From Bog-532 sp963830385 (lineage in GTDB: Bacteria; Actinomycetota; Actinomycetes; Streptosporangiales; Streptosporangiaceae): a stretch of 64,000 bases of DNA. The translations under genes and the position numbers were made by a program. This document shows, piece after piece, positions 32,566 to 42,052 of this stretch. Location of the stretch: the NCBI GenBank assembly GCA_963830385.1, contig CAWHMD010000014.1:124001-188000 (forward strand). Direction: 5' to 3'. Position 1 is the first letter of the stretch. The number at the start of each line of letters is the position of its first letter. A model generated the notes under the pieces. That model made no database searches, was not told where the DNA came from, and saw only the letters and a list, made by a program, of their open reading frames with translations.

Positions 32566-33257
32566 ATGAACACCACCGTCCACCCCGGCATCTTCCACAC
32601 CGAAGAGCAGGCCGGCAACGCCCAGCTGCGCCAGGCGCAGGCCGACACCCTGAACACTCCGCGTCGCCGGTACGGCCTGGCGACCCGGCTTCTCGTCAAA
32701 GGTATGGACCCCGTCTACGGCCGCTCCGGTTCCTTCGCGAAGTACCAGGTGCTGGAGCTGATCGCCCGGGTTCCCTACCAGTCGTGGGAACGGATCGCCT
32801 ACCTGGCCATCGGCCGGGTCCATCGCGACGCCGGCCTGGCCCGCCGCATCCATGAGCGGCTCGAGGAGTCCCGCGATCAGCAGGACAACGAGGAGTGGCA
32901 CCTGCTGATCATGAGTGAGCTCGCCGCCCGGGAGGGCACCGGGTCGGCTGGCTGCGCTACCGCCTGCTGCCACAGATCACCGCGACCGTTTACTACCTGC
33001 TGTCCTGGCTGCTGTTCCTGATCGCTCCGGCGGCCAGCTACCGGCTGAACGCCGACTTCGAGGACCACGCCGAGCACGAGTACATGGCCTTCGTGGCCGA
33101 GCACCCCGAGCTGGAGAACAGGCCGTGGGACTGTCCCGAGGCGGCCGGCTACGGCCGCTTCGCCAGCATCGCCGACCTGGTCCGCCAGATCGGCTGCGAC
33201 GAGCGGCAGCACAAGGACGAGAGCCTGGCCCGGCTGGCCGAGCCCCGCCTGCACTGA
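32566..33257 (+). pseudogene. Alternative/plastid-terminal-oxidase-like diiron quinol oxidase, single-base frameshift
   Basis: From the ATG at 32566 the frame reads 'YQVLELIARVPYQSWERIAY', then 'LEESRDQQDNEEWHLLIM' (first and second Glu/E-x-x-H ligands). At about 32941-32944 one base is missing and the reading moves to another frame. That frame gives 'LPQITATVYYLLSWLLFLIA' (membrane-associated helix), 'NADFEDHAEHEYMAFV' and 'IGCDERQHKDES' (the remaining ligands) and stops at 33257. Joined, this is about 230 residues with every diiron motif of the AOX/PTOX family, especially PTOX ('LETIARVPY', 'NE.HHLLIM', 'DDE..H'). It is either a recently broken gene or a sequence error. Confidence 0.75.
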
Positions 33258-33373
33258 CCGGTCAGCTGACCACCTGCAGCACGCGCAGGGCGGGCGCGCG
33301 GCGATGGGGTTCGTGTGAACATGATGGGACGTCGCTGGTGGCCACCATCGTGGCACCCCGAAGGAGTCGCGTC

Positions 33374-34802
33374 ATGGTGACAAAGCCGCCTGCCCAGGCC
33401 GGCCGCAGCAGCGTGGGGCGGATAGTGCCGCTGTTCCGCCCCTACCGGTTCCAGGTGGCCACCGTCGTTGTCCTCATCGTGGTGACCTCGACGATCGGCA
33501 TCATCAACCCGCTGCTGATCCAGGCAGTGTTCAACAAGGCCCTGTTCGTGCGGGACGGCCCCAATCTGCATCGGCTCCATGTGCTGGTGGGCGTCATGGC
33601 CCTGGTGCCAAGGTGTTCGGCAACCAGGCCCGCGACGTCGCCCGTTACCAGGGGGAGAATCAGCGCCTGGTCGGCTTCGAGGTCCGGCAGCAGATGATCG
33701 GCCAGGGATTCTACGCCGTCGTCCAGTCCTTCCTGTCGATCACCCCGGCCCTGATCTACCTCACGCGGGGCTGCTCATCGCGAATCATCACGCTGTCTCG
33801 GCCGGGACGATCGTGGCCTTCACCACGCTCCAGACCCGCCTGTACTTCCCGATCGGGCAGCTGCTTCAGGTCTCGGTGGAGCTGCGGTCCTCGCTGGCCC
33901 TCTTCGACCGGATCTTCGAGTATCTCGATGTGGTGCCCGACATCGTCGACGCCCCCGACGCCGTCGACCTCCCGGTTACCGAGGCCGGCGGCCGGGTGGC
34001 CCTGCGGGACGTCCGCTTCCGCTACCCCGGCGTTTCGGCCGACGCCTTGTCGAGCGTCAGCCTCGGCGCGGGTCCTGGCCATCTTGTGGCCCTGGTGGGG
34101 CCGAGCGGAGCCGGCCAGACCACCATCAGCTATCTGATTCCGCGCCTGTACGACGTCACGGGCGGGGTGGTCCAGGTCAACGGGCTCGACGTACGGCACG
34201 TCCGCCAGGCCTCGCTGGCCGCCGCTATCGGTTTCGTGACCCAGGAGAGCTATCTCTTCCACGACACCGTCCTGGCCAACATTCAGTACGGGCGTCCCAG
34301 CGCGTTGCGGGAGGAGGTGGAGGCGGCGGCGCGGGCGGCGTACATCCACGACCGGATCATGGAATTCTCCGATGGTTATGACACGGTCGTCGGCGAGCGC
34401 GGTTACCGGCTGTCGGGCGGGGAGAAACAGCGCCTGGCCATCGCGCGGGTCCTGCTGCATGACCCGCACATCCTGATCCTGGACGAGGCGACCTCGGCGC
34501 TGGACACCGCGAGCGAGCGGGAGGTGCAGAAAGCGCTGGACGCCCTGATGGGATCGCGGACGACCATTGCCATCGCCCACCGCCTGTCCACCATCGTCAA
34601 CGCGGACAGCATCTATGTCATCGACGGGGGCCGGGTCACCGAATCTGGCTCGCACCACGATTTGCTGCGCCAGGGCGGCCTGTACGCGTCGCTGTACGAG
34701 GAGCAGTTCGAAGGTGGGCAGGTCCAGTGGCGGTGCCCCGATGGCGACATCATGGCGGACGGAACGCTGCGGCCCCGCGAGCCGCAGCCGGTGAAGAACT
34801 AG
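33374..34802 (+). pseudogene. ABC exporter (TMD-NBD fusion), decayed
   Basis: A good start (GAAGGAGTCGCGTC-ATG) opens 'MVTKPPAQAGRSS' and the first membrane helices. Near 33606 about 100-120 residues of the membrane domain are missing, and the frame changes to 'KVFGNQARDVARYQGENQRL'. A second frame change near 33770 leads to 'LIANHHAVSAGTIVAFTTLQ' and the complete NBD: 'FVTQESYLFHDTVLANIQYG', signature 'RLSGGEKQRLAIARVL', Walker B 'ILILDEATSALDT'. Walker A reads G-P-S-G-A-G-Q-T-T, with Gln (CAG) for the essential Lys. It was a multidrug-type half exporter; it cannot be functional. Confidence 0.85.
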
Positions 34803-34803
34803 C

Positions 34804-35073
34804 GTGCGGTCTGTGGCGGTCTCGCGGTCAGGGGAGCAAGGCCGAGCAGATCCGGCCGCTGGCCGGTTCCTGTCCACCCTCGCGATCGGCGCGGCGGTGG
34901 CCGGTCTCGCCGTCGCCTACCCCCACGGGATCTTGGGCATCGCGCTCCTGCCAGCCTGGGGCCTACTGCTGGCCTGGCTCGCCACCAGCTCGGCGGTGTC
35001 GTGGCGCGGTGAGCACCCGGCGGCCAGCCCGGAACCGGCCGAGCTGGCCGGCACCGGTCCGGGATCACGCTGA
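34804..35073 (+). CDS. Possible small membrane protein
   Basis: A GTG one base after the exporter stop opens 89 residues with two hydrophobic stretches: 'STLAIGAAVAGLAVAYPHGI' and 'GIALLPAWGLLLAWLATSSA'. There is no clear ribosome site. It could be a remnant carried with the decayed transporter or a real small gene. Confidence 0.35.
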   Translation: MRSVAVSRSGEQGRADPAAGRFLSTLAIGAAVAGLAVAYPHGILGIALLPAWGLLLAWLATSSAVSWRGEHPAASPEPAELAGTGPGSR

Positions 35074-35190
35074 CCAGACACCATCCGGATCCGAGGCGCT
35101 CCTGCCTGATAGTGAGACACGGGCGACGATTGACGATCGGCGGCGGCGACGTGACCATTGTGACGACTGGCCCGTCGGAGGAGGGGACTC

Positions 35191-35514
35191 ATGATCCTGA
35201 TCAACATCAAGATGCAGATCCGGCCCGAGAAGATGGATGAGTGGCTGGCGGTGGCCGACGCCTACGCCAAGGACGTGAACTCCGAGGACGGCTGCTTGTT
35301 CTTCCAGTTCTCCCGGAGCCTCAACGACGAGAACGAGTTCGTCTCCATCGAGGGCTTCAGGGACGCCGAGGCGGGCGGCACGCACGTCAAGCAGCCCTAC
35401 GTGAAGAAGTTCTTCGACACCGCACCCGACCTGGTGGCCACCCAGCCGCAGATCATCTACATCGACACCCCGCACGACGGCTTCGGCCCGATGGGCGAGA
35501 TCAAGCCCCGCTGA
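35191..35514 (+). CDS. Antibiotic biosynthesis monooxygenase (ABM/YgiN-like) domain protein
   Basis: The ATG at 35191 follows GGAGGAGGGGACTC. The 107 residues show the ABM dimeric alpha-beta barrel layout: 'MILINIKMQIRPEKMDEWLA', 'GCLFFQFSRSLNDENEFVSI' and 'KFFDTAPDLVATQPQIIYID'. The final 'FGPMGEIKPR' extends the family. Members act on quinones or reactive carbonyls, or help degrade haem; the substrate here is unknown. It is monocistronic, with a strong terminator just after. Confidence 0.82.
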   Translation: MILINIKMQIRPEKMDEWLAVADAYAKDVNSEDGCLFFQFSRSLNDENEFVSIEGFRDAEAGGTHVKQPYVKKFFDTAPDLVATQPQIIYIDTPHDGFGPMGEIKPR

Positions 35515-35518
35515 TCCA

Positions 35519-35559
35519 GGGGCGCGACGCGCCTGCCGAAGCAAGGTTCGTCGCGCCCC
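35519..35559. terminator. Bidirectional hairpin terminator
   Basis: A perfect 11-bp inverted repeat, GGGGCGCGACG / CGTCGCGCCCC, lies between the convergent ABM gene and CHAP-protein gene. Confidence 0.7.
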
Positions 35560-35580
35560 GTGAACGCTCGGCGACCGCGG

Positions 35581-36369
35581 CTACGGCGCCACGATGTAGC
35601 GGTATGAGGAGCTGGCCGCATAGCTCCAGTTGCGAATATGGCCCGTCGGCCGGCTGGCGGTGCCGTCGTAGTTTTCCTCGTTGACGTTGAGCGTGATGGC
35701 CCCGGTGCTGCTTTGGCTGAGGCTGTTTACCCAGGCGACGTGACCCGCTGAATTACTCTTGGTGGCCGGGAAAACGACGATCGACTTGGCCATCGGGACC
35801 GTGGTGACGGTGTAGCCGTTTTGCGCAGCAGTGGTGGACCACTGGGCTGCGTTCCCACTCCAATAGGGCCAGTACCCGGTATAGGCGTGCCAGTTGTTAT
35901 AAGCGCCTTGCGTGCACTGAAGCGGATAGCCCAGGTTACGCGTCGTCGTCCTGCCATTTGCGGCGAATGAACAGGAGCCTGAGCCAGAGCAGAACGCGTT
36001 GATCGTACGTGACCCGCTCACCGCCCGATTCGGCGAGTAGTTGCTCGATCCCCACTTGGACGTGCTACCTCCACAGCCGACGTGCAACTGAATGTTGCTC
36101 GGCAGATTCGTGCTGATGGTGGCGCTGTAGGTGCTGTCCGACGCGCTGGTTGCCAGCCGCTTCCAGCTCGCAAACTTCGAGCCACCGCCGCTGGATTGGA
36201 CCCATACGCCGACGACAGCGCCGCTGTTGCAGTGGACGACACCGCTGACCGTCACCGACGACGCGGCTGAGGCCGACGCCTGATTCAGCACGACCAGCCC
36301 AGCGGCCGTGCCGACCGCCGCTCCGGTGGCCGCCAACTGCCGCAATAGCACGCGAGCCTTTCCAAGCAT
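35581..36369 (-). CDS. Secreted CHAP-domain amidase/peptidase
   Basis: The protein has 262 residues. A signal peptide is evident (basic start, 'TGAAVGTAAGLVVLNQ' core, cleavage near ASASA). A beta-rich middle (residues about 38-130, with several Cys) precedes a C-terminal CHAP domain. Its catalytic Cys is in 'YPLQCTQGAYNNWHAYTGYW', its His in 'SAGHVAWVNS', and 'NVNEENYDG' completes the site. CHAP enzymes cut peptidoglycan peptides or amides. Ser/Thr/Asn content and codon use are less GC-biased than nearby genes. The gene has its own AT-rich upstream region. Confidence 0.82.
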   Translation of the reverse strand: MLGKARVLLRQLAATGAAVGTAAGLVVLNQASASAASSVTVSGVVHCNSGAVVGVWVQSSGGGSKFASWKRLATSASDSTYSATISTNLPSNIQLHVGCGGSTSKWGSSNYSPNRAVSGSRTINAFCSGSGSCSFAANGRTTTRNLGYPLQCTQGAYNNWHAYTGYWPYWSGNAAQWSTTAAQNGYTVTTVPMAKSIVVFPATKSNSAGHVAWVNSLSQSSTGAITLNVNEENYDGTASRPTGHIRNWSYAASSSYRYIVAP

Positions 36370-36620
36370 ATGTTCCCCCCTGATACGTGCAGCAAAAATG
36401 AATGACCATCGCGATCATTAACGTCCGGTCACCTGCGCCCCTCCCCTGCGCTTTGCGAGTTGCCGAATAGTAGCAAATATGCCAGCTTTGCCAAAGGGCA
36501 TGCGTCACTAAGCGCGACAAACGTCCCGCAATCCTAAATGTCCCGATGTGGTTGCTGGAGTATCAGTAACGGGCCAGCAAGCAATATTCGACTGTATTTT
36601 GCCGTGGGAGATCGGGAGGG
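36370..36620. promoter_or_regulatory. AT-rich intergenic region upstream of the CHAP gene
   Basis: About 250 bp, markedly AT-rich for this genome ('AGCAAAAATGAATGACCATC', 'GTTGCCGAATAGTAGCAAAT'). It presumably contains the leftward promoter of the secreted CHAP gene and the end of the HxlR transcript. No gene is supported. Confidence 0.35.
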
Positions 36621-37079
36621 TCAGGAGCGTACGTTCTGGACCGACTCGCGGGTGACCGGGCCGCCGCAGTGGTGGCAGACCCGGTCGACCTCCAGGCGGT
36701 GGCCGCAGGAGTGCTCGAGCGCGACCGGGGGGCGGCCGACCGCCCACTTGTCGCCCCACTCGCGCAGCGCCAGCATCACCGGGAACAGCTCGCGGCCCGC
36801 TTCGGTCAGGTGGTACTCGTGGCGCGGCGGGTGCTCGCTGTACTGGCGGCGCTCGACGATGCCGGCGCCCTCCAGCTTGCGCAGGCGGTCGGCCAGCAGG
36901 TCGCGGGAGGCGCCGGTGAAGGCGGCGATCTGGGAGAACCGGTGCACCCCGTAGCCGATCTCCCGGACGGTCAGCAGCGACCAGCGCTCGCCGAGGATCT
37001 CCAGCGCCGCCGCGACCGAGCACGGCCGGACGGCCAGCGGCTGGTCCGCCATCACCACCGGGTCGCCTGACTTGGTCAT
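36621..37079 (-). CDS. HxlR-family transcriptional regulator
   Basis: The ATG at 37079 ('MTKSGDPVVMADQ') with GGGGAC upstream is preferred to the longer frame. It gives 152 residues. The winged HTH includes 'CSVAAALEILGERWSLLTVR', 'IGYGVHRFSQIAAFTGASRD' and 'LRKLEGAGIVERRQYSEHP'. An N-terminal Cys (the usual sensing Cys in HxlR proteins) lies in 'VRPCSVA'. The C-terminal tail carries a possible zinc site ('CGHRLEVDRVCHHCGG'). It is divergent from an MFS exporter gene, which it very likely controls. Confidence 0.9.
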   Translation of the reverse strand: MTKSGDPVVMADQPLAVRPCSVAAALEILGERWSLLTVREIGYGVHRFSQIAAFTGASRDLLADRLRKLEGAGIVERRQYSEHPPRHEYHLTEAGRELFPVMLALREWGDKWAVGRPPVALEHSCGHRLEVDRVCHHCGGPVTRESVQNVRS

Positions 37080-37133
37080 CCGTTGTCCCCGCCTCGAGTG
37101 AGTTGCCTTTTCCAACAGACTACCTCTACCATC

Positions 37134-38591
37134 GTGAGCGTGAGTCAGTTGGAGATCACAACAAACCCTGAAAGGGCCGGCACCGCCCGAGCCGCGAACA
37201 GCCGCCGGGCCACCCGGATCCTCGTGCTCGGGAGCGTCGCCGCCTTCGCCGTGTTCCTCGACACCACGATCGTCAACGTGGCGTTCGAGACGATCAGCCG
37301 CAGCTTCGGCACCACCACCGGGCACCTGTCCTGGGTGCTGAACGCCTACAGCCTGGTGTTCGCGGCCGTGCTCATCCCCTCCGGGCGGCTGGCCGACCGC
37401 TACGGCCGCAAGCGACTGTTCCTGATCGGGCTGGGCGGGTTCGCGCTGTTCAGCGCGCTGTGCGGGGGAGCGCCGGACACCGGGGTGCTGATCGGGGCCC
37501 GCGCGCTGCAGGGCGCGTTCGCCGCTCTGGTCGTGCCGACCTCACTGGCTCTGGTGCTGCCGGAGTTCCCGCCCGCCCGGCGGCACGTCGCGATCGGGAC
37601 CTGGGGGGCGATGAGCGCGGCGGCGGCCGCGCTCGGCCCGACGCTGGGGGCGCTGCTGACCGAGTACGCGTCGTGGCGCTGGATCTTACTGGTCAACTTG
37701 CCGATCTGCGCCGTCCTGATCTTCGCCGGCGCCCGCCAGCTGCGGGAATCGCGCGAGGAGGGCGCCGCCGGCATCCCCGACCCGCTGGGCACGCTGCTGA
37801 TCGCGGCGGTCCCGGCGCTGCTGAGCTTCGCGATCATCGAGGGGCCGTCCCGGGGCTGGTCGAGCCCGGTGGTGGTGGCCGGGTTCGCCGTGCCGGCGGC
37901 GTTGCTGCCGATCTTCGTCTGGCGCTCGGCCGCGGCGGCCCGGCCCGCGGTGGACCTGGCGCTGTTCCGGGTCCGCCAGTTCCGCGTGGTCAACGCGGCC
38001 ACGCTGATCTTCGCGGCCGCGTTCTACGGGATGCTGCTCAGCAACACGATCTTCCTGCAGACGGCCTGGCACTACTCGGTCCTGCGGGCCGCGCTCGGGG
38101 CCGCGCCCGCCCCGCTGGTGGTGGTCGCCGTCGCCCGCCCGGCCAGCTGGCTCGCCACCCGGATCGGGTACCGCCCGGTGCTCACCGTCGGGGCCGTCAG
38201 CTGGGCGGCCGGCGCGGCCGGGCTGGCGCTGCTGATCGGCGGGTCGCCGGACTGGGCGGCCCGCTGGCTGCCGGTCACGCTGCTGATCGGCCTGGGCATC
38301 GGCCTGACGCTGCCCGTCCAGGCGGGCGCGGCGGTCGCCACGCTGCCACCACCGCGCCTGGCCCTCGGGTCGGCCGTGTCGAACAGCTTCCGGCAGCTGG
38401 GGGCGGTGCTCGGCGTCAGCATCTTCGCCGCGCTCCTCGGCCGCGCCACCGGGACGGCCGAGGTCCACGCCTACCACCACATCTGGCTCGTCTTCGCGGC
38501 CCTGAGCCTGGCCAGCGGGGCCGTCCTCTACCTGCCGCGCGTCAGCTGGCTGAGTGGCCGGCCAGGTAGCCCACCCGGCCCGCCACGTTGA
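37134..38591 (+). CDS. MFS drug exporter (DHA2/EmrB-like, 14 segments)
   Basis: The frame opens at 37083, but GTG codons at 37134 or 37140 are the likely starts, giving about 485 residues. 'VFLDTTIVNVAFETISRSFG' and 'WVLNAYSLVFAAVLIPSGRL' followed by 'ADRYGRKRLF' are motif A/C landmarks of DHA2 transporters, and I count about 14 hydrophobic segments. The gene is divergent from the HxlR regulator, a common arrangement for quinone- or drug-inducible export. Its last 50 bp overlap the end of the convergent phoU. Confidence 0.88.
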   Translation: MSVSQLEITTNPERAGTARAANSRRATRILVLGSVAAFAVFLDTTIVNVAFETISRSFGTTTGHLSWVLNAYSLVFAAVLIPSGRLADRYGRKRLFLIGLGGFALFSALCGGAPDTGVLIGARALQGAFAALVVPTSLALVLPEFPPARRHVAIGTWGAMSAAAAALGPTLGALLTEYASWRWILLVNLPICAVLIFAGARQLRESREEGAAGIPDPLGTLLIAAVPALLSFAIIEGPSRGWSSPVVVAGFAVPAALLPIFVWRSAAAARPAVDLALFRVRQFRVVNAATLIFAAAFYGMLLSNTIFLQTAWHYSVLRAALGAAPAPLVVVAVARPASWLATRIGYRPVLTVGAVSWAAGAAGLALLIGGSPDWAARWLPVTLLIGLGIGLTLPVQAGAAVATLPPPRLALGSAVSNSFRQLGAVLGVSIFAALLGRATGTAEVHAYHHIWLVFAALSLASGAVLYLPRVSWLSGRPGSPPGPPR

Positions 38592-39186
38592 CGGCGTGGT
38601 CGGCCAGTCGTTCATAGCAGCGCGCCACCAGGGTCAGCTCCATCGTGGCGGGGATCGGCAGGGGACCGGCGGCGAGCTCGGCGACCAGGCTTTTGTGCAG
38701 CTCGTCCATCTCGTCGTCGTGGGCCTCGAGGACGCCCGCCGCCGAGCGGTCCCGCTGATACCAGGCGTCGGCCGCCTGCCGCCACATGTCCGCGGCCAGG
38801 TCGCCCATGCGCTGCACGAGCTTCCGGCAGCGGGGGGACAGGCTGGTGCTCAGCCCGGGATCGGCCCGGGCGGCGATCTCCACCACCGAGCGGTACGCCC
38901 GCTCGAACTCGGGCGCCACCCGCAGGACCGACAGCAGGAACCGCAGATCGCAGGCGACCGGCGCCTCGCGCAGGATCGCCCGGCTCGCCATCGCTTCCAG
39001 CTGCGGATAAAGGGCGTCGGTCAGCCGCTGGTGGTCAGCCAGGGCCGGCGGCACCGCGACGTCGCCGTCCAGGAGCGCGGCGGTGGCCCGCGGCAGATCC
39101 TCTTCGATCATCGCGAACAACTCGATAACCCGGGCCTCGATGGCCTCCAGGACCTGGTCGAGCTCCCGCCGGTAACCGGTCATCAC
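38542..39186 (-). CDS. phoU: PhoU-family phosphate regulator
   Basis: The protein has 214 residues from ATG-ATG at 39186/39183. It is an all-helical double PhoU repeat: 'YRRELDQVLEAIEARVIELF' and 'DLRFLLSVLRVAPEFERAYR' in repeat one, 'EAHDDEMDELHKSLVAEL' and 'LTLVARCYERLADHAVNVAG' in repeat two (E-R-x-x-D-H-A metal motif). PhoU represses phosphate-starvation signalling. No pst or phoR gene is adjacent. Confidence 0.88.
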   Translation of the reverse strand: MMTGYRRELDQVLEAIEARVIELFAMIEEDLPRATAALLDGDVAVPPALADHQRLTDALYPQLEAMASRAILREAPVACDLRFLLSVLRVAPEFERAYRSVVEIAARADPGLSTSLSPRCRKLVQRMGDLAADMWRQAADAWYQRDRSAAGVLEAHDDEMDELHKSLVAELAAGPLPIPATMELTLVARCYERLADHAVNVAGRVGYLAGHSAS

Positions 39187-39318
39187 TGCGATCTCTGGGC
39201 ACGGCCGCCCGCTGCCCCGATCACAACAAATTATGCGCGGCGACCCACAAGCTGAGCGCGGCCAAAGGCCGGTCTGGTGCGCCTGGCGCTGCGGGGTGCC
39301 TCGTCCAGATCGTCCCCC

Positions 39319-40983
39319 CTAGATGGTCTCGCGCCACACGGCGCGCATGACCCAGCCGCGCCCGATCGCGTGCCGGCAGATCTGGCTGGGTGCCTCCTCG
39401 AGCGCTTTGACCAGTTTCTCCTGGGCGGCCTCGTCCCATTCGAAGTCCCGGCGCCAGCCTTCGGCGGAATCGACCCGCATGGCCGGCCGGTCGTAGCCGT
39501 ACTCCACCGCGGCCGTCCTGAACGTCTCCGGCCGTGGTGGCATTTCGGTGCGGTCGTGATACTGCTCCCAGGGTGAAGAGGCACTCCGGTGCAGGCGATA
39601 CCAGGACAGCAGGCAGACGACGGACAAGACGCTGGCGATGGCACCACTGCCGGCTATCGACGCTTCCAGCATGTGGAGGACGTGCGGCGAGTGGCGCGGT
39701 TCGAGGGCGGCCGAGGTCGCGACGACCAGCGGCAGCGACGCGGAGATCGCGACGAGCGCGCGAGCCCACTTCAGCAAGTAGGCGGCCAGGCCATGGGAGG
39801 CCGACTGGGCGATGAGCGCCGCCACCCCGGCGGCGACGGCCACCAGGATCAGCGCCGGAGCGCCGCTGTCGGGCTGCAGGTTCCCCCGGAGCCGCCAGCA
39901 GGCGACCAGCAGAGCGAAGATCGCCCAGGCGGACAGCGTCGACGTCATCAGCCATCCCCGGGTCACCACCTGAAGGCCGACCTGGACCCGGGACAGCGAC
40001 CCGTTCGGCACCTCGATCACATGCAGGCCCACGGTGGGGAAACCGCCCTGAACGTGGTCGAACGACGGCTTCCTGGCCCCGGGACGCCCCGCCAGCAGGC
40101 TGGCCTCCGCGATCTGGACTCCCTTGGGGGCGTCGATCTCGAAATGGAAGCTGTCGGTGTTCTCGGCGGCGGGCACCGGAAACCGGACCCGGGTGGTCGT
40201 CAGCCCCAGGGCCGAGCGCCAGACAACCGGGTGCAGCGGGTTCAGGCTCTCGCCCAGCTTGTAGTGACCATCGACGCTGTAGCCGGGCTTGCGGTACCGC
40301 AGGTGCAACGGCTCGTCGCACGAGAACGTCAGCACCCGGCGCCGGGGGGCGCCGGTCGGGATCATCACCCAGAGCACGAAGTTGTCGGCCAGCCGGTCGA
40401 GCAGAGCGCGGAAAATCTGCTGGTCGGCAAGGCGGAGGACCGCCGGCGGAGCCGTCCGTTCCTCCAGCGACCTGTAAGCCGCGGACAGCTGCTGCTGATC
40501 ACCGCTCACCACCTGGTGGATGAAGCAGGCGACGGTGATGCGGGCGGCGGCCGCACCAATCGCGGTCGGCTCGCCGTCGGCCGGCCCCAGGACGGCATCG
40601 GCGCAAGCGAGCAGAACGGACTCGGTGATCGCCTGGTTCTGCCGCAACGTGGGCTGCACCACCGAGTGACCATCTTCGTCGCGCAACGAGAAGTTGACCG
40701 CCGTCTTGCGCCGCATCATGGACAGCGGGACCAGGCGGTAATTCTGGTCGTCGTCGCCGGCGAAGATCGGTGCCCGGTCCGGGATGTGGAATTCGGCGGT
40801 GACCCGGCGCACCACCGACCGGTCATCGCGGAAGGTGACGTGCTCGGTGCGGTGCGACACCCACGTGTTCCACCGCAGGAGCAGCAGCATCAGGCTGGCG
40901 CCGCAGTTCAGGCAGCATCGGGCGGCCGGATCGGCCTCGATGTCGCGCAGGCTGAGCACCGGCGGCAGGCGCCACGGCGCCAT
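39319..40983 (-). CDS. Large membrane protein of unknown function
   Basis: The protein has 554 residues. Residues 1-40 may hold a CxxC ('CCLNCGASL'). Residues about 45-330 are a soluble, beta-rich domain, and four hydrophobic segments lie at about 342-450 ('STLSAWAIFALLVACW', 'ALILVAVAAGVAALIA'). A cytosolic tail of about 90 residues follows ('FRTAAVEYGYDRPAMR', 'KLVKALEEAPSQICRHAIG'). I do not recognise the family. It stands alone between phoU and the deacetylase gene. Confidence 0.7.
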   Translation of the reverse strand: MAPWRLPPVLSLRDIEADPAARCCLNCGASLMLLLLRWNTWVSHRTEHVTFRDDRSVVRRVTAEFHIPDRAPIFAGDDDQNYRLVPLSMMRRKTAVNFSLRDEDGHSVVQPTLRQNQAITESVLLACADAVLGPADGEPTAIGAAAARITVACFIHQVVSGDQQQLSAAYRSLEERTAPPAVLRLADQQIFRALLDRLADNFVLWVMIPTGAPRRRVLTFSCDEPLHLRYRKPGYSVDGHYKLGESLNPLHPVVWRSALGLTTTRVRFPVPAAENTDSFHFEIDAPKGVQIAEASLLAGRPGARKPSFDHVQGGFPTVGLHVIEVPNGSLSRVQVGLQVVTRGWLMTSTLSAWAIFALLVACWRLRGNLQPDSGAPALILVAVAAGVAALIAQSASHGLAAYLLKWARALVAISASLPLVVATSAALEPRHSPHVLHMLEASIAGSGAIASVLSVVCLLSWYRLHRSASSPWEQYHDRTEMPPRPETFRTAAVEYGYDRPAMRVDSAEGWRRDFEWDEAAQEKLVKALEEAPSQICRHAIGRGWVMRAVWRETI

Positions 40984-41206
40984 CCCGCCGAGGCTGAGCT
41001 CGTGATGGTGATCTCCTGGTCAAGGTCGTAGGTCATCGGCAGTCACCACCCGCATGGCTGTGGGCCGCCCGCCCCGGACGGCCGTTCTCCTCTTCGGAGT
41101 GCAGGAGTGGCGCCGCAGATACACCCGGCGGGCGGGACCCGCGGCTAGTAGGGTCGGATGGCCGGCCAGCCTGATGCCAGGGGCCTGACTCGCGGGGGGC
41201 AACAAC

Positions 41207-42043
41207 ATGTCGGCTCATCGGGGGAGCAAGGTTGCCCTGGTTCGCGCGGGGGTGCTCGCCATCGACCTGGCCCTGACGGCCGTCGCGGTCGCGGGGTGCG
41301 GGGCGTCGTCGGGAGCGCGGCCGGCCGGGTCGTCAACCGCGCGGGCGTCGGCGCACGCGGTGGTCGCGCAGCCCGCGCTCGTCACCCGGCCGGTGCTGGC
41401 GGACGGCCCGACGTCACCGGCGAAGTGCCCGGCGGCGGCCTACGGGGCTCGCCACTACGCCCCCGGGACCGGGAAGACGGTGGCGCTGACCTTCGACGAC
41501 GGGCCGGGGCGGAGCACCGACGCCATCCTCGGCATCCTGCGGCGCTACCGGGTGCCGGCCACGTTCTTCAACATCGGCCAGGCCATGGCGACCCGGCCGT
41601 ACCTGGTGCAGGACGAGGTCCGGGACGGTTTCGCGATGGGCAACCACAGCTGGAGCCACCCGCACCTGACCAGGCTGTCCGCCGCCCTCCAGGGTGCCCA
41701 GCTGTCGCGGGCGAGCGCGGAGCAGCACCTCATCGCCGGGACGGTGCCGTGCGCGTTCCGGCCGCCCTTCGGGGAGTACGACGCGACCACGCTGCTGCTG
41801 GCCAAGCAGCGCCACCTGGGCGTGTGGCTGTGGTCGAACGACACGCTGGACTGGAAGGCCAACGGCTCGGGCTCGGCCTACTGGGTCCAGCGCGTCATCC
41901 GGCTGGCCGAGCAGGGCAGCGTGCTGTCGCACCCGATCCTGCTGATGCACAACGCCCGGGCCGGCGACCCGGCCACGGTCTCGGCCCTGCCCACGATCAT
42001 CCGGTACTTCGAGGCCCGGGGCTATCACTTCGTCGCCCTGTGA
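41207..42043 (+). CDS. Polysaccharide deacetylase (CE4), probable lipoprotein
   Basis: The protein has 278 residues. The N-terminal hydrophobic stretch 'VLAIDLALTAVAVAGCGASS' ends in a lipobox-like V-A-G-C. The NodB domain shows motif 1 'LTFDDGPG', motif 2 'NHSWSHPHLT' (His-x3-His metal ligands), motif 3 'FRPPFGEYD', and 'LWSNDTLDWK' and 'ILLMHNARA' for motifs 4 and 5. The site is complete. It should remove acetyl groups from N-acetylated sugars of the cell wall or another glycan, outside the membrane. Confidence 0.9.
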   Translation: MSAHRGSKVALVRAGVLAIDLALTAVAVAGCGASSGARPAGSSTARASAHAVVAQPALVTRPVLADGPTSPAKCPAAAYGARHYAPGTGKTVALTFDDGPGRSTDAILGILRRYRVPATFFNIGQAMATRPYLVQDEVRDGFAMGNHSWSHPHLTRLSAALQGAQLSRASAEQHLIAGTVPCAFRPPFGEYDATTLLLAKQRHLGVWLWSNDTLDWKANGSGSAYWVQRVIRLAEQGSVLSHPILLMHNARAGDPATVSALPTIIRYFEARGYHFVAL

Positions 42044-42052
42044 CCAGTTGGG

